Assembly (NCBI GenBank): GCA_019448385.1
Contig: JAGTXO010000004.1
Location: 806,001 to 870,000 of the forward strand
Length of the DNA: 64,000 nt
Source: Diacronema lutheri
Lineage: Eukaryota; Haptophyta; Pavlovophyceae; Pavlovales; Pavlovaceae
Reading direction: 5' to 3'
Of this stretch, positions 11,696-23,389 are shown piece after piece (position 1 is the stretch's first letter; each line of letters opens with the position of its first letter). Both the position numbers and the translations under genes were made by a program. The notes under the pieces were generated by a model that had not been told where the DNA came from, ran no database searches, and saw only the letters and a program-made list of their open reading frames with translations.

Positions 11696-13418
11696 ATGGC
11701 CCTCGTATGGGCAGGCGACGACGAGGGCGGGCCGTGCGACGAGCTGCACTTCGACGCGCCCCACCTTTACTATGACCTCGCTGCCGACGCACTCGTCCTA
11801 AACGACGACGGGACAGACCGCTTCTTTGACATCAGCCACCCCGAGCACGAGCCGCCCGGTCCGCGCGCGCTGCCGCAGCGGCTGCTGCCGGCCGACGATG
11901 ACGACGACGCAGCGGCCGGCGGCGCGTTGGATGCGGCATCGCGCGACGCCGCCGAAGCGTACACGCACGCGCGCTCGTCGCTGGCGCACGACGCGACGCC
12001 CGCGCGCGACGGCGCGCCATTTGGCGCGGCGCCGTGCTCCGCTGCGCGGAACGTGGACGACAGCCCTGCGCGCAGCGCTCGCGCGAGGCGCTCGCCGGTG
12101 GCGCGATGCGGTGGCCCGCTTGGGGAGCTCGTGACCGGGCCCAATGGTACCGTCGTGCGTGTGCGCCGAGCTGCCGCCGAGGCGGACGCCAACCGCGCGC
12201 CGAGCGCGCGCGCCGAACGCGGCGCGCGCGCGCCCGCCGCCAAGGCCGGCGCGGCGTGCGCGTCGACGGGCAGCGGGTGCGGCGGGGGTGGCATCGGCAG
12301 CGGCGGCTCGCCCGCCGCCGCGGGGAAGCGCGCACGGCGTAGCTCGAGCCTCGCCGACGTCGAGCTGCGCCGCCTGCTTCTCGACCACAACAGCAAGGTC
12401 CGGCGACAAGCGGGCGGGCGCGGTGCGGCCGGCGGGCGCGCGGCGGACGCGGGCGGACGCGACGCCGCCACGGTCGGAGCCCGCGCCGCGCGCGCGCCCG
12501 CTGGCGGCGTGCCCCCTGCGAACGCCAGCGCCGCCGAGTCGCCGCAGCGCGCCGACGGGCTCGCAGCGCTGCTGCAGAGCCACAACGACCGAGTGCTACG
12601 CGCGCGCGCGCTCGAGCGCGGCGCGCGCGCGGCGGGAGCGGCGCCGACGGCCGCTGGCGCGGGCGGCTGTGGCGCACGGCCAGCAAGCGCGCGCGACGTG
12701 CACACGAGCGGAGCGGCCGGTGCGGACGGCGCGCCGCCGCGGCCCGCCGCCGCCGCCGTCGCGCCACCGTTGCCGGCAGGCTCGCGCGGCGCGGTTAGCC
12801 GCGCGGGCGCGCGCGCCATGCCGCGAGCCGCGCTAGCGGCGCGCGCGGCCGGCGGCGCCGGGTGTGCGCTGAGCCAGCCGCCCGCCGGGAGCGCGACGGG
12901 CGCGCGCACCGAGATCCTCGGCGACACCGCGCTGCTCGACCTCCTCCGCCAGCACAACGCCAAGTTTGCGCCCAAGCCAGTGCGCGCGCCGCGTGGCGAC
13001 CGCCCCGGGGGGGGAAGGGGGGGGGGGGGGGGGGTAGGGGGTCTGGCCACCCCGGCGCGTGCGTGCGCACGCGCGCGCGCGCGCGCACGTTCGGCGTGCG
13101 CTCACACGTGCCGCTGGAGTGTGCCGCGCAGGCATACGAGCCGCGGCAGCACTCGGTGAAGGCGGTGAAGGAATGGGAAAAAGCGCATGGCCGAAGGTGC
13201 GTGCCCGAGCGCGCGTGCGCGCGCGTGCGCGCGTGCGCGCGTGTGCATGCTGGTTGTGGGAGGATTGGCGCGCCGACCCACCGCCCGGAACGTGTGCGCC
13301 GCGTGTCGCGCGCGCGCGCAGGTACCACGAGCTGGGGTTTGAGGCGCGAGCTGAGGCGAACCGGCAGATCGCTGCCATGCAGAGCGAGAAACTGCCACCT
13401 GACCCGCTTTTCGCCTGA
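11696..13418 (+). CDS. Unrecognised protein with three HN repeats
   Basis: Function unknown. Three exons fit: 11696-12979, 13132-13196 and 13322-13418 (481 aa), with GT-AG introns whose lengths keep frame. The protein is Ala/Arg-rich and disordered except for three related short helices: LRRLLLDHNSKVRR, LAALLQSHNDRVLR and LLDLLRQHNAKFAP. The last runs through the first splice junction into a conserved-looking tail (YEPRQHSVKAVKEWEKAHGR, then YHELGFEARAEANRQI). The pattern L-x-x-LL-x-x-HN-x-K/R suggests a repeated peptide-binding element. Start is uncertain: an ATG at 11656 in another frame would give MGCKASK, an N-myristoylation-like start. Intron 1 contains an 18-nt G run. Confidence 0.6.
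13017..13034 (+). repeat. G18 tract in intron
   Basis: Uninterrupted run of 18 G within the first intron of the HN-repeat gene, preceded and followed by shorter G runs. Confidence 0.95.
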
Positions 13419-14560
13419 GGTCTGTGCCCCTCGTCGGCGGGCCAGAGCTGCTGGAGAAAACATCGGGCAGCGCGAGGTGCGTCCTCCCGGACCCCACTTC
13501 AGAGCGAGGAGGCACTCACGGAACTTATTCGACTTCACGCCTCGATGATTAGTCATGCGCGCGATTTGTGGGCGCATGTGCTGCGTTATAACGGGTGCCG
13601 CGTATCCGCGAACACCCACTCTCATAAATGACTCTTGGGCGGCATGTCATGAGACCTGCCCCGACGCGCTGTGGAAAGCGATGTGCACTGCTGGCCACCG
13701 CGCGCGCCCCCCACCTGCGTGAGCATAGGGTGCCAAGAAAGGTAAGTGGCATGAAGCGTGGCGACGCGTCGACCTATTTAAAAAGGTGGGTGCGCACGCC
13801 ATTGTGGGCGGAAGTGACGGCCCATGCTCACGGGCCTAGGGTGGTGGGCATCGCCAAGGGTGATCGGGCGTCACCGCGCACGATGCGACCGCACCGTGCC
13901 ACCGGGTGGCTGCACGCTCGCAGCGACGGCCCGTCGCACGTGATGTTGTGCGGCGCGGCCCGGCGACGATGTTGAGCGCGACAGCGCGCGTCAACGATGC
14001 GCAGCGCGCCCGCGGGATCGGCGGGCGCGCCCAAGCTGCGCACCAGACGTGGCGCGTGCGGTGCGCCGTCCGTCCGAGCGTCGCGCCGTTTGCGCGCGAG
14101 CGCGCTCTGATCGCCCTCGCGCTACGACGGACGCGCCGCTTTTCTGCAGGTGTTCGCCGCGCGCGCCGAGTTTTGTAGGGCTGTATGGGTGGGGAGGGGG
14201 TGATGCGACGCGTCGTAGGACTGTGTGCGATGCGTGCCCCGCTCGCCGGGCGCCGTGCTCGGCCGTGCGCCTCGTCCGACTCAGCCGCGCGCGCTCGAGC
14301 CTCGAGCTCGGCGCCCCGGCCTCTCGCGCCGCGCGCCGTGCACACGCGCAAGCTCGTCCCGGCGCTCGGTCAAGGTGACTCGAGGCGCGGGATCTCTTCT
14401 CGTTCGGCGCGCGCGGCGCGCAGCCGACGGCCTGCGCCGCCCAGTGGCCGCTCGCCGTCCTCACGGACCGCACACCCGCTCGCGCGAACGGCCGGAAGGC
14501 AATGGCCGCGCTCCGGACCACCCGGACTCACCGGGCCCCACTTGCTGCTCGGCACCGAAC
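13419..14560. other. Intergenic region, no gene recognised
   Basis: About 1.1 kb between the HN-repeat gene and ATP synthase beta. Open frames here have no recognisable domain. A TATTTAAAA box at about 13774-13782 looks like a TATA element on the plus strand, but no gene start just downstream could be identified. No tRNA or snRNA was recognised by eye. Confidence 0.5.
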
Positions 14561-16739
<2,179 letters not shown>

Positions 16740-17752
16740 ATGCCGCGCGCCTCCCTTGCCAGCGCGCTCGGCGTCTACGGCCAGCTCGTGGCGCGTCACC
16801 CACTCAAGATTCTTGCCGTTGGCTTTACTCTCCTCGCCGCCCTCGCCGCTGGCCTCGCTGCTGGCCGCGCCGACGAAACGCGCAGCGCGCACCTGTGGAC
16901 GCCGACGTCGACCAAGGCCTTCCGCGATTGGCGCGCGCACGAGGACGCGTTCGGTGAGGACCGCCCCAAGCTTGTCGCGTACCTGCGCCCGGTCGAGGGT
17001 GGCAACGCACTCACACATGCCGTTTTCAAGCAGGCGCTCGCCGTGCACGAGTTCACCGTCGATACGTGCGAGGCGGCGTCCGCCGACGGCGGCAACGGAC
17101 CGGTCACGTTCGACGGCGCGTGCGACAAGTACGCGGGCGACGAGGCGTGCGCGGTGAGCAACTTCCTCACGCTCTTCAAGTACAATGCCGCCACGCTTGA
17201 TCAGCTCGCGCCGTACATCCCCCTCCTCGTCAACGGCCTGCACCAGGTCGTGAACGCGTCGACATTTGCGGGCGGGCTCAAGTTTGGGCGCGACGAGGCG
17301 ACCGGCCGGCAGACGGTCGAGAGCGCGACGGCGCTCGCGCTCATATACACACTACGCGACGATAGCGCCGACGTTGCTGCCTTTTCGCGCGCGTGGCATG
17401 CAGGCATCGAGGCCGCTGTCGACCCGGCCGTCGTCGAGATCGCGCACGTCTCGCCCGCGGCCGTCGGCGACGCGCTCGCCGCGGACGCGGCCGCGGACGC
17501 GCCCAAGCTCGTCGTTGCGGTGTGCGTGCTCGTCGCGCTGCTCGTCGTTGCGCTCGGCTCACCCACTTCGTGCACGCGCTCCCGCTTTATCCTCGGCGCC
17601 GCCGCGTCGGGCGTCGGCGCGCTCTCGGCAGCGGCCGGGTACGGCGCGTGCGAGGCGGCTGCCGTCCCGTTCAACTCGATGGCGACGCTCCAGCTGCTGC
17701 TGCTGCTCGCAGCACAGGTGCATCGCGCGTGCGCGCGCGCGCGCGGCGGCGA

Positions 17753-17783
<31 letters not shown>

Positions 17784-19566
17784 CCCCCTCCTCCCCCTTC
17801 CACCCCCCTTTTGCGCACCCGACGCGCCACCCTCACCTGCACCTTCCCCTCCCATCTGCGTTGCCATGCGCGCGCGGCGCCCCCAGGCCGAGTCATCGCT
17901 CGCGCTCGCCGACGCTCTCGCCGCGCAACCGGCGGAGCTGCCGCTCGACGAGCGCGTCGGCCGCGCGGCGCGCGCGGCCGGCGTCGGCGTCGTGTGTGGG
18001 CAGCTCGCCGCCGCCGCCGCCGCGCTCGTCGGCCTGCACAGCGATATGCCCGGCATCGCGTCGCTGTGCGCGTACGGCGGTGCAAGCCTCGCCTGCGGCG
18101 CGGTCGGCGCACTCGCCGTGTTCCTGCCGCTGCTCGTGCTCGACGAAATGCGCGCCGGCGCCGGCCGCCTCTCGTGGCTGCCGTGCTTGCGCATGCCACG
18201 CACCGACACCAACGCGCCTGCGGGTGATGCGCCCGCGCTGGGCGTCGGCGCGGACGCAGACGCGCCGTACCGGCCGACACGCGACGGGGCGCTCGGCTGG
18301 GCGCTTGGTGCCGGGCTCGCGCGCGCGCTGCGTGCGCCGGCGGTCGCGTTGCTCGTCGTCTCGGCCGTCGGCACGTGCGCCGGCCTCTCCGCCGCGCACG
18401 CCGCATCGCTCGGCGTCGGCCTCGACGAAGCCGCCGCGCTGCCGAGCGAATCGCACGTGCAGCGCGCCCTCGCGCTTGAGCGTGACGAGTTTGGCGGAAG
18501 GCTGCTCGTCGCGTCGGTCGTCTTCGAGAACGCGAGCTACGTCGCGCCCGCCGACCGCACGGCCGTGCTCAAGGGCGTGAACGAGATCGACGAGCTCGAC
18601 TTCCTGTACTACCGCTGGCCGTTGTGGATGCACGCGTACGAGGGCCAATACCTGCCAACGCGGCGCGCGACCGCGCCCGGCGGCTGGACGGAGCACGTGC
18701 GCGACTTTCTCGATGCGCCCGAATTCGCGCGCTTCGGCCGACACGTGCAGTGCGATGGCGGGTCCGCTGGCGCGTGCGTCGCGCCGACCCGCACGCGCCT
18801 GGAGGTCCTCTACTCGCGTGGCACGGCGGACGCGGCGCTCACACACGCGCGACGCGACGCGCTCGAGGCGGCCGCGACATCCGACGGTGGCGGCGTGCGC
18901 GCGTTCGCGTGGAGCGCGCACTTCCTCACGACGGCCATCGATGAGGTGATCGTCACGCGCACGACGACGCACTTGCTCGCTGCCCTCGGCGTGGCGGCCG
19001 GTGTGCTGCTCGCGTGCGCGCCGCCGGCCGTCGCGCTGTGCGCGGCCGTGTCGATTTGCGCAGCGGGCGCCAATCTGCTCGGCGTTCTCGCGCTGCTCGG
19101 CCTGCCTCTCACGTTCCTCTCGTACGCGGCCCTCGCGATGGGCGCATGCTTCCTCGTCCTGCCTTCGACACGCGTCGCGTGCGCGTACGCCGAGGCCGTC
19201 GACGCGACGGCGCGCTCCGGCGCGCACCACGCCGTTGACGCCGCGCCGCGCGGCACGGGCTGCGGGTGCGGCCGCGGTGGCGCGCGCGCGCTGCGCGTCG
19301 CGCTCGCGACGGCCGGCGCGTCCGTCACGCGCGCCGCCGTCATCTCGGTGTGCGCGCTCGTGACGCTGCGCGGCGCGCGCTCGGCCGCGTTCGTCCCCTT
19401 CTTCCAAGTCTCGGTCTGTGCGGTCGGGCTGGGCGCCGCGCACGCGCTCGTCTTCCTCCCTGCGCTTCTCGCGCTCCTCGCCGCGGCCGGCGCGCGCAGC
19501 AACGGCTCGGCCGAGGCCAAGACGTCGCCCGAAGACCCGGCCGACGAGAGCGAGGCCGCGCGCTGA
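16740..19566 (+). CDS. Patched/NPC1-like RND membrane protein
   Basis: Polytopic membrane protein of the Patched/NPC1/dispatched type, about 885 aa; substrate unknown, sterols or lipids by family analogy. Two exons, 16740-17717 and 17887-19566, are joined by a 169-nt GT-AG intron. An N-terminal helix (LKILAVGFTLLAALAAGLAAG) precedes a luminal loop with several Cys, then hydrophobic helices around 17500-17720. Exon 2 continues the membrane block (VGVVCGQLAAAAAALVG, LACGAVGALAVFLPLLVL), a second luminal domain (about 18390-18930) and a final five-helix block to 19490, the doubled layout of RND permeases. The C-tail is short and acidic. Shorter than metazoan Patched. The intron contains a 27-nt C run. 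Confidence 0.8.
17756..17782 (+). repeat. C27 tract in intron
   Basis: Uninterrupted run of 27 C in the Patched-like gene intron, about 105 nt before its AG; it may serve as, or extend, the pyrimidine tract. Confidence 0.95.
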
Positions 19567-19856
19567 GCGGTGGCAGCGGCGCGTCGTCGGCGTGGGCGTG
19601 GGCGCGCGCCGGCCTGCGCACCGGCCTTCGCGGCGAGTTGGGCGGCCGCCACGGCGGCGATGCCGCACCGGTGCCCAAGCGAGGCGCTCGTCGGTCGCGC
19701 ACGCCTGCGCGACGACGACGGCCATGGAGTGGCGAGCGCGATGGGTTCGGCAGGTCGCCGGTGCGGCGAAGGATGCCTCAGACGGACGGACCGCCTTGCG
19801 ACTCCTCATTCCTGACTCGCAACTCGCAGTGATTCAAATGTGACAGAGGGAAGATT

Positions 19857-19889
<33 letters not shown>

Positions 19890-19906
19890 GACCGTGAGCG
19901 GTGAGC
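19567..19906. other. Convergent 3' intergenic region with C30 tract
   Basis: 340 bp between the ends of two convergent genes (Patched-like on plus, Orai-like on minus). It contains a 30-nt C run at 19858-19887 and no coding signal. It presumably holds both 3' untranslated ends. Confidence 0.6.
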
Positions 19907-21025
19907 CTATGACGAGGACATTGACGACGCGCTGTGGCGGAGCGAATCGCTGCCCTCAGGCTCCGCAGCAGACGGCGCCTGCGCGGACCTCGCCTGCGCC
20001 GCCGTCTTGGCTGATTGCGCATCTCGCGAGCCACTACTGCCGCCGCCGCCATGCTGCGGCCATCGCAAGCTCGTGCCGAAGAAAGAAAAGCCGCCGCCGG
20101 CACCGCCGCCCGTCGCGCCACCCGCGCCGCCCGCCACGCCAACCGCCGGCGGCCGCAACGCGAAGAGCGCCTCGCGCGCGCTCGCCTCCTCGGCGGCGTA
20201 CTCGTTCTCCGAGCCCATCGTCGTTTCTCGCCGCGGCGGCGGTGGCAGCCCGGTAAACGAGACGACGCTCCGCCGCTTGCGCTGCGCGGCGAGTGCGGCC
20301 GCGGCGGCCGAGGCGGCCGCTGACCGCCCCTTGAGGAGCGGCTCGCCCTTTCCTCCGCACGACGCACACTTTGCGGCCCGGCTGCCGCGCGTCGCGTGCT
20401 GCGTGGCGTAGACCTGCGCCTCGCGCTCCTCCTCCTCGCTTGCCGCGACAAGCAGCGCGCGCTGCAGGTGCTCGCCGCGCCCAACGAGCCGCTTGCCCTC
20501 GAGGGAGAAGAGCTCGTCGAGCTCCTGGTTGTACTTCGCAGCGTGCCAGAAGAGCAGCAGCAGCAGGAAGGTAAGGATGGCGGCGACGGCGGGCTGCAGG
20601 TAGTTCCAGATGATCGCGAGCATCGCGCCGCCAAGGCACGCCGCCGCGCACGAGTGCAGCTGCGCGATCAGGTCTGAGACCTTGATGATCGCGGCGAGCG
20701 CATACCGCACCGACCCGTCCGGCCCCTCCATCGCGAGCTTCTCAGCTTTGATCTGCGTGTTGAGCGAGACGGCGACGACCCAGCAGGAGAGCGAGATCGA
20801 GATGAAGATGAGCACTACGTAAATCGTCGAGAGTGGCCCCTTGTTGTCCACGATCACTTCGAGCACGTCAGGCGCCGTCGTCGAGAAGGCAAAGCCGGCG
20901 ATCAGCGTCGCCTGCATGTTGATGTTGCCCAGCCGGTCGACGTAGAGCGAGAGTCGGCGGAACTGGCGATCGAGCTCGCCCGATCGCATCGTCGACTCGA
21001 GCGCCGACGTCTCGGAGACGAGCAT
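19907..21025 (-). CDS. Four-helix membrane protein, Orai-like
   Basis: Predicted membrane protein of 372 aa resembling the Orai/CRAC calcium-channel fold; the assignment rests on topology and a motif, not on a firm match. Helix 1 is INMQATLIAGFAF, followed by helices at IYVVLIFISISLSCWVVAVS, a loop with LAMEGPDGSVRYAL (the GP-x-x-SV pattern seen in Orai-like proteins of protists), and two more helices ending LLLLLFWHAAKY. The last 170 residues are a disordered Gly/Ala/Ser-rich tail with CASCGGKG. It is divergent from the neighbouring gene at 21194, which shares the helix 1 and GP-x-x-SV pattern. Start at 21025 or the next Met at residue 13. No intron. Confidence 0.5.
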   Translation of the reverse strand: MLVSETSALESTMRSGELDRQFRRLSLYVDRLGNINMQATLIAGFAFSTTAPDVLEVIVDNKGPLSTIYVVLIFISISLSCWVVAVSLNTQIKAEKLAMEGPDGSVRYALAAIIKVSDLIAQLHSCAAACLGGAMLAIIWNYLQPAVAAILTFLLLLLFWHAAKYNQELDELFSLEGKRLVGRGEHLQRALLVAASEEEEREAQVYATQHATRGSRAAKCASCGGKGEPLLKGRSAAASAAAAALAAQRKRRSVVSFTGLPPPPRRETTMGSENEYAAEEASAREALFALRPPAVGVAGGAGGATGGGAGGGFSFFGTSLRWPQHGGGGSSGSRDAQSAKTAAQARSAQAPSAAEPEGSDSLRHSASSMSSS

Positions 21026-21193
21026 CGCGCACGGGCGTCGGCGCGCGCGCGCGCTCTCGCTCCGAGGGGAAGGAAGCAGGCCGTTTTCCTTTTAAAAGCC
21101 TCAGAGGTTCTCCGTCGGCCTCGGTGAACAGTTGGGCGCCACGCGCCGGGCGTGCGCGGGTGGCGCCGCGCGGCGGGCAGCTTCGAGCGTGCG

Positions 21194-22492
21194 ATGATCA
21201 AGGCGCAAAAGCACACGCTCGAGTGGCAGCTGGCGCAGGGCAAGGTGACTGCACTCACGCGCGAGCTCGACTTCCTCATCGACGTCTTCTACCAGATCAT
21301 CAACATGGCCACATTTGTCGCCGGCTTCGGGTCGCTCGGCATCGGCGTCGACATGCTCGAGGTGTACGAGCAGCAGACGAACGCAGGCGAGCCGGAGTGG
21401 TGTAAGTGGATCGGGCGCGCGTGCGTATACCTGTCGTCTGTTACGCTCTTCCTCTCGCTCTGGGTCGTGTGCGTCGTGCTGAGCGTCGTGCCGAACGCGC
21501 GCCGGTGGGCGCTCGAGGGGCCGATCGAGTCGGTCGAGGACGCGGTGCGCCGGCTCAAGGAGAAGCTGAGCCAGGTGATCAACGTGTTCACCACCTCGCT
21601 CTTCACCTTCATCCTCGAGCGCGTGGCCAACTGCGCCCTCTTCGACAACACGCTCATCATCACGCCCGCCATGTTCCTCACCGGCGCCGTCACGCTCGGC
21701 CTTATCACGTACGAGTGGCGCTCAGCCGTGCGCACGTACACGCACACGCCGGAGAAGGCTTTTGAGCGGCGCGCATTCCCGCAGCGCCCACCCGAGCTGT
21801 ACCGCGAGCTCGGTCGGATGAAGCGCATGTCGACCGTTCTCGGGAACCGTCCGTTCGGCCCAAGCATCCTCAACGCCGACGGCGCGATTGCGCAGCCGCC
21901 AGCAAAAGCGCACACGGACAGCGCGCTTTCGCTGTGCGACTCGGTCGCGTCCGCCGGCGCGGGGCCGTCCAAGGCCGAGCGCGGCCACCACTCATGGGTC
22001 GACGTGACGCGCGTGACTGGCGGCAAGGAGCGCGGTTACACGCGCCGTTACAGCTCGCTCGAAAGCGGGATCGTCACGCTCTACGGCTCGTACGAGGACT
22101 ACATCCTCGACGTGCCCGCGCACTCGCTGCAGCTGCCGCTCGCCGAGTACAAGCTCGCGGAGCTCATCGACGAGCGTGAGGCGAGGCTCGGGCAGTTTGA
22201 GCTCGTGCCGTGCGCGCCCCCCAGCCATACGCCCGGCCACGCGCCGCACGCCGACAGGCACACGTACCGCTTCCGGCCGGAGAACGCCAAGGCGGGCTTC
22301 AAGTGGATCAGCGCCCTGCGCGCCGCGCAGCTCGCGCTCGCGAGCGACGAGCCACGTCCGCCCGCGCCGCCGCAGCCGTCGCAGCCGCTGCAGTCGCCGC
22401 AACCGCGCGGCCCGTGCGGCGGCGGTGGTGGCGGGCGCAGCTCCTGCGGCTCGGCGGGAGCTGCGCCCGCCACCACCGCCGCGATGCACTGA
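21194..22492 (+). CDS. Orai-like four-helix protein with C-terminal PH-like domain
   Basis: 432-aa membrane protein, a divergent relative of the gene on the other strand: helix 1 INMATFVAGFGSLGIGVD and the loop WALEGPIESVEDAV match the partner's pattern. Four helices span roughly residues 30-190. After a linker, residues about 270-390 look like a PH domain: a KERGYTRRYSSLESG first strand pair and a closing helix AKAGFKWISALRAAQLAL with the conserved Trp. A membrane-anchored lipid- or phosphoinositide-reading channel subunit is a reasonable inference. Start chosen at 21194 (MIKAQKHTLEWQ); an in-frame ATG at 21152 adds 14 residues. The 3' end of the CDS overlaps a perfect 26-bp hairpin just before the stop. 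Confidence 0.55.
   Translation: MIKAQKHTLEWQLAQGKVTALTRELDFLIDVFYQIINMATFVAGFGSLGIGVDMLEVYEQQTNAGEPEWCKWIGRACVYLSSVTLFLSLWVVCVVLSVVPNARRWALEGPIESVEDAVRRLKEKLSQVINVFTTSLFTFILERVANCALFDNTLIITPAMFLTGAVTLGLITYEWRSAVRTYTHTPEKAFERRAFPQRPPELYRELGRMKRMSTVLGNRPFGPSILNADGAIAQPPAKAHTDSALSLCDSVASAGAGPSKAERGHHSWVDVTRVTGGKERGYTRRYSSLESGIVTLYGSYEDYILDVPAHSLQLPLAEYKLAELIDEREARLGQFELVPCAPPSHTPGHAPHADRHTYRFRPENAKAGFKWISALRAAQLALASDEPRPPAPPQPSQPLQSPQPRGPCGGGGGGRSSCGSAGAAPATTAAMH
22419..22482. repeat. Perfect 26-bp hairpin at the end of a CDS
   Basis: Arms 22419-22444 and 22457-22482 are exact reverse complements separated by 12 nt. It codes Gly/Ser/Ala/Thr residues just upstream of the stop at 22490-22492. It could act as a 3' RNA stem or be a small inverted-repeat insertion. 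Confidence 0.9.
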
Positions 22493-22658
22493 GGGTGCAA
22501 AGTGCGGACTCCGACTGATCGGAAGGGACGCCGTGCCCCGAATTGAATTCGTCTCCGGAGTCTGGTCCGGACTCTGCTGCGGGAAAAGCACAAAATAATG
22601 ATGAATCCCGAAGGCTGTCGACGTCCGTCCTTGTCCTGCCGACGGACGGACGCGATCC

Positions 22659-23222
22659 ATGGCGTCGCACGGGCACCCGCACCGCGTCTTCATCAAGGTT
22701 GAGATGCGTGACGAGCAAATGGTACGCTTCGCGAGCAGCCCAAATGACAAGGCCGGCGCGGCGCCGTTTGATCTTGAGCTCGAGGCCGCCGCGCCGTTGC
22801 GCGCACTGATCGAACCCTTCTCGCGTTGGTACGACGCGGACAATCCGCTCTTTTTCGTGTTCGACGGCGATCTGATCGACCCGAGCGACAGCGCTGCGGA
22901 CCTTGAGCTCGCCACCGGCGACAAGCTTTTCGTGCACGAGAGCACGGGCGACGACGCCAGGGACGAGCTGGAGCTCGCCGCCATGTCGACTGGTCTGCCG
23001 GCGGAGCAGCTCGATCTCGGCACTCCGCTGCTCAAGGCGTGTGCGGAGGGCAACCTGCGCCGCGTGCGCAAGCTTGTGAAGAAGGGCGCGAGCGTCAACC
23101 AGGAGGTCCGCGAGGACGGAGGCGGAGCCAAGCCCGTCACGCCGCTCCACGCGGCAAAGGCATTTGGGCGCGCTGACGACGCGCTCGTGCAGTTCCTCGT
23201 CGGCGCGGGCGCGGCCGAGTGA
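22659..23222 (+). CDS. Ubiquitin-like (SUMO-like) plus ankyrin-repeat protein
   Basis: Small 187-aa protein of unknown role. Residues about 8-92 form a beta-grasp domain like the SUMO-like domains of Rad60/NIP45: HRVFIKVEMRDEQMVRFA, a central helix at LRALIEPFSRWY, then LFFVFDGDLIDPSDSAADLE and KLFVHE. It lacks a C-terminal Gly-Gly, so it is a fixed domain and not a conjugated modifier. Residues about 120-187 hold two ankyrin repeats (GTPLLKACAEGNLRRVRKLV and TPLHAAKAFG). No intron. The gene is complete and well delimited, starting 166 nt after the preceding stop. Confidence 0.85.
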   Translation: MASHGHPHRVFIKVEMRDEQMVRFASSPNDKAGAAPFDLELEAAAPLRALIEPFSRWYDADNPLFFVFDGDLIDPSDSAADLELATGDKLFVHESTGDDARDELELAAMSTGLPAEQLDLGTPLLKACAEGNLRRVRKLVKKGASVNQEVREDGGGAKPVTPLHAAKAFGRADDALVQFLVGAGAAE

Positions 23223-23389
23223 GCGTAGCTCGCCTTGTGTGTAGCTCGTCCTTCCTCCCAACGCTCGAGCACGCGCGCGCCCGGCTGCCTGGACTGGCCT
23301 TTCTTGAGGGCGTTTCCACGCGCTTGCCACGGCCACCCAGTCGCCCACTACTGCAGCTGCCGAGTGCCGGTAAACTCCACGTGGGTACG

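Noticed and set aside
13774-13782. TATA box of an unseen gene
   Set aside because: TATTTAAAA is present but no credible start codon or domain follows within the next 700 bases.
17893-19809. 638-codon minus-strand frame
   Set aside because: Antisense of the Patched-like exon 2; highly charged and repetitive, no homology.
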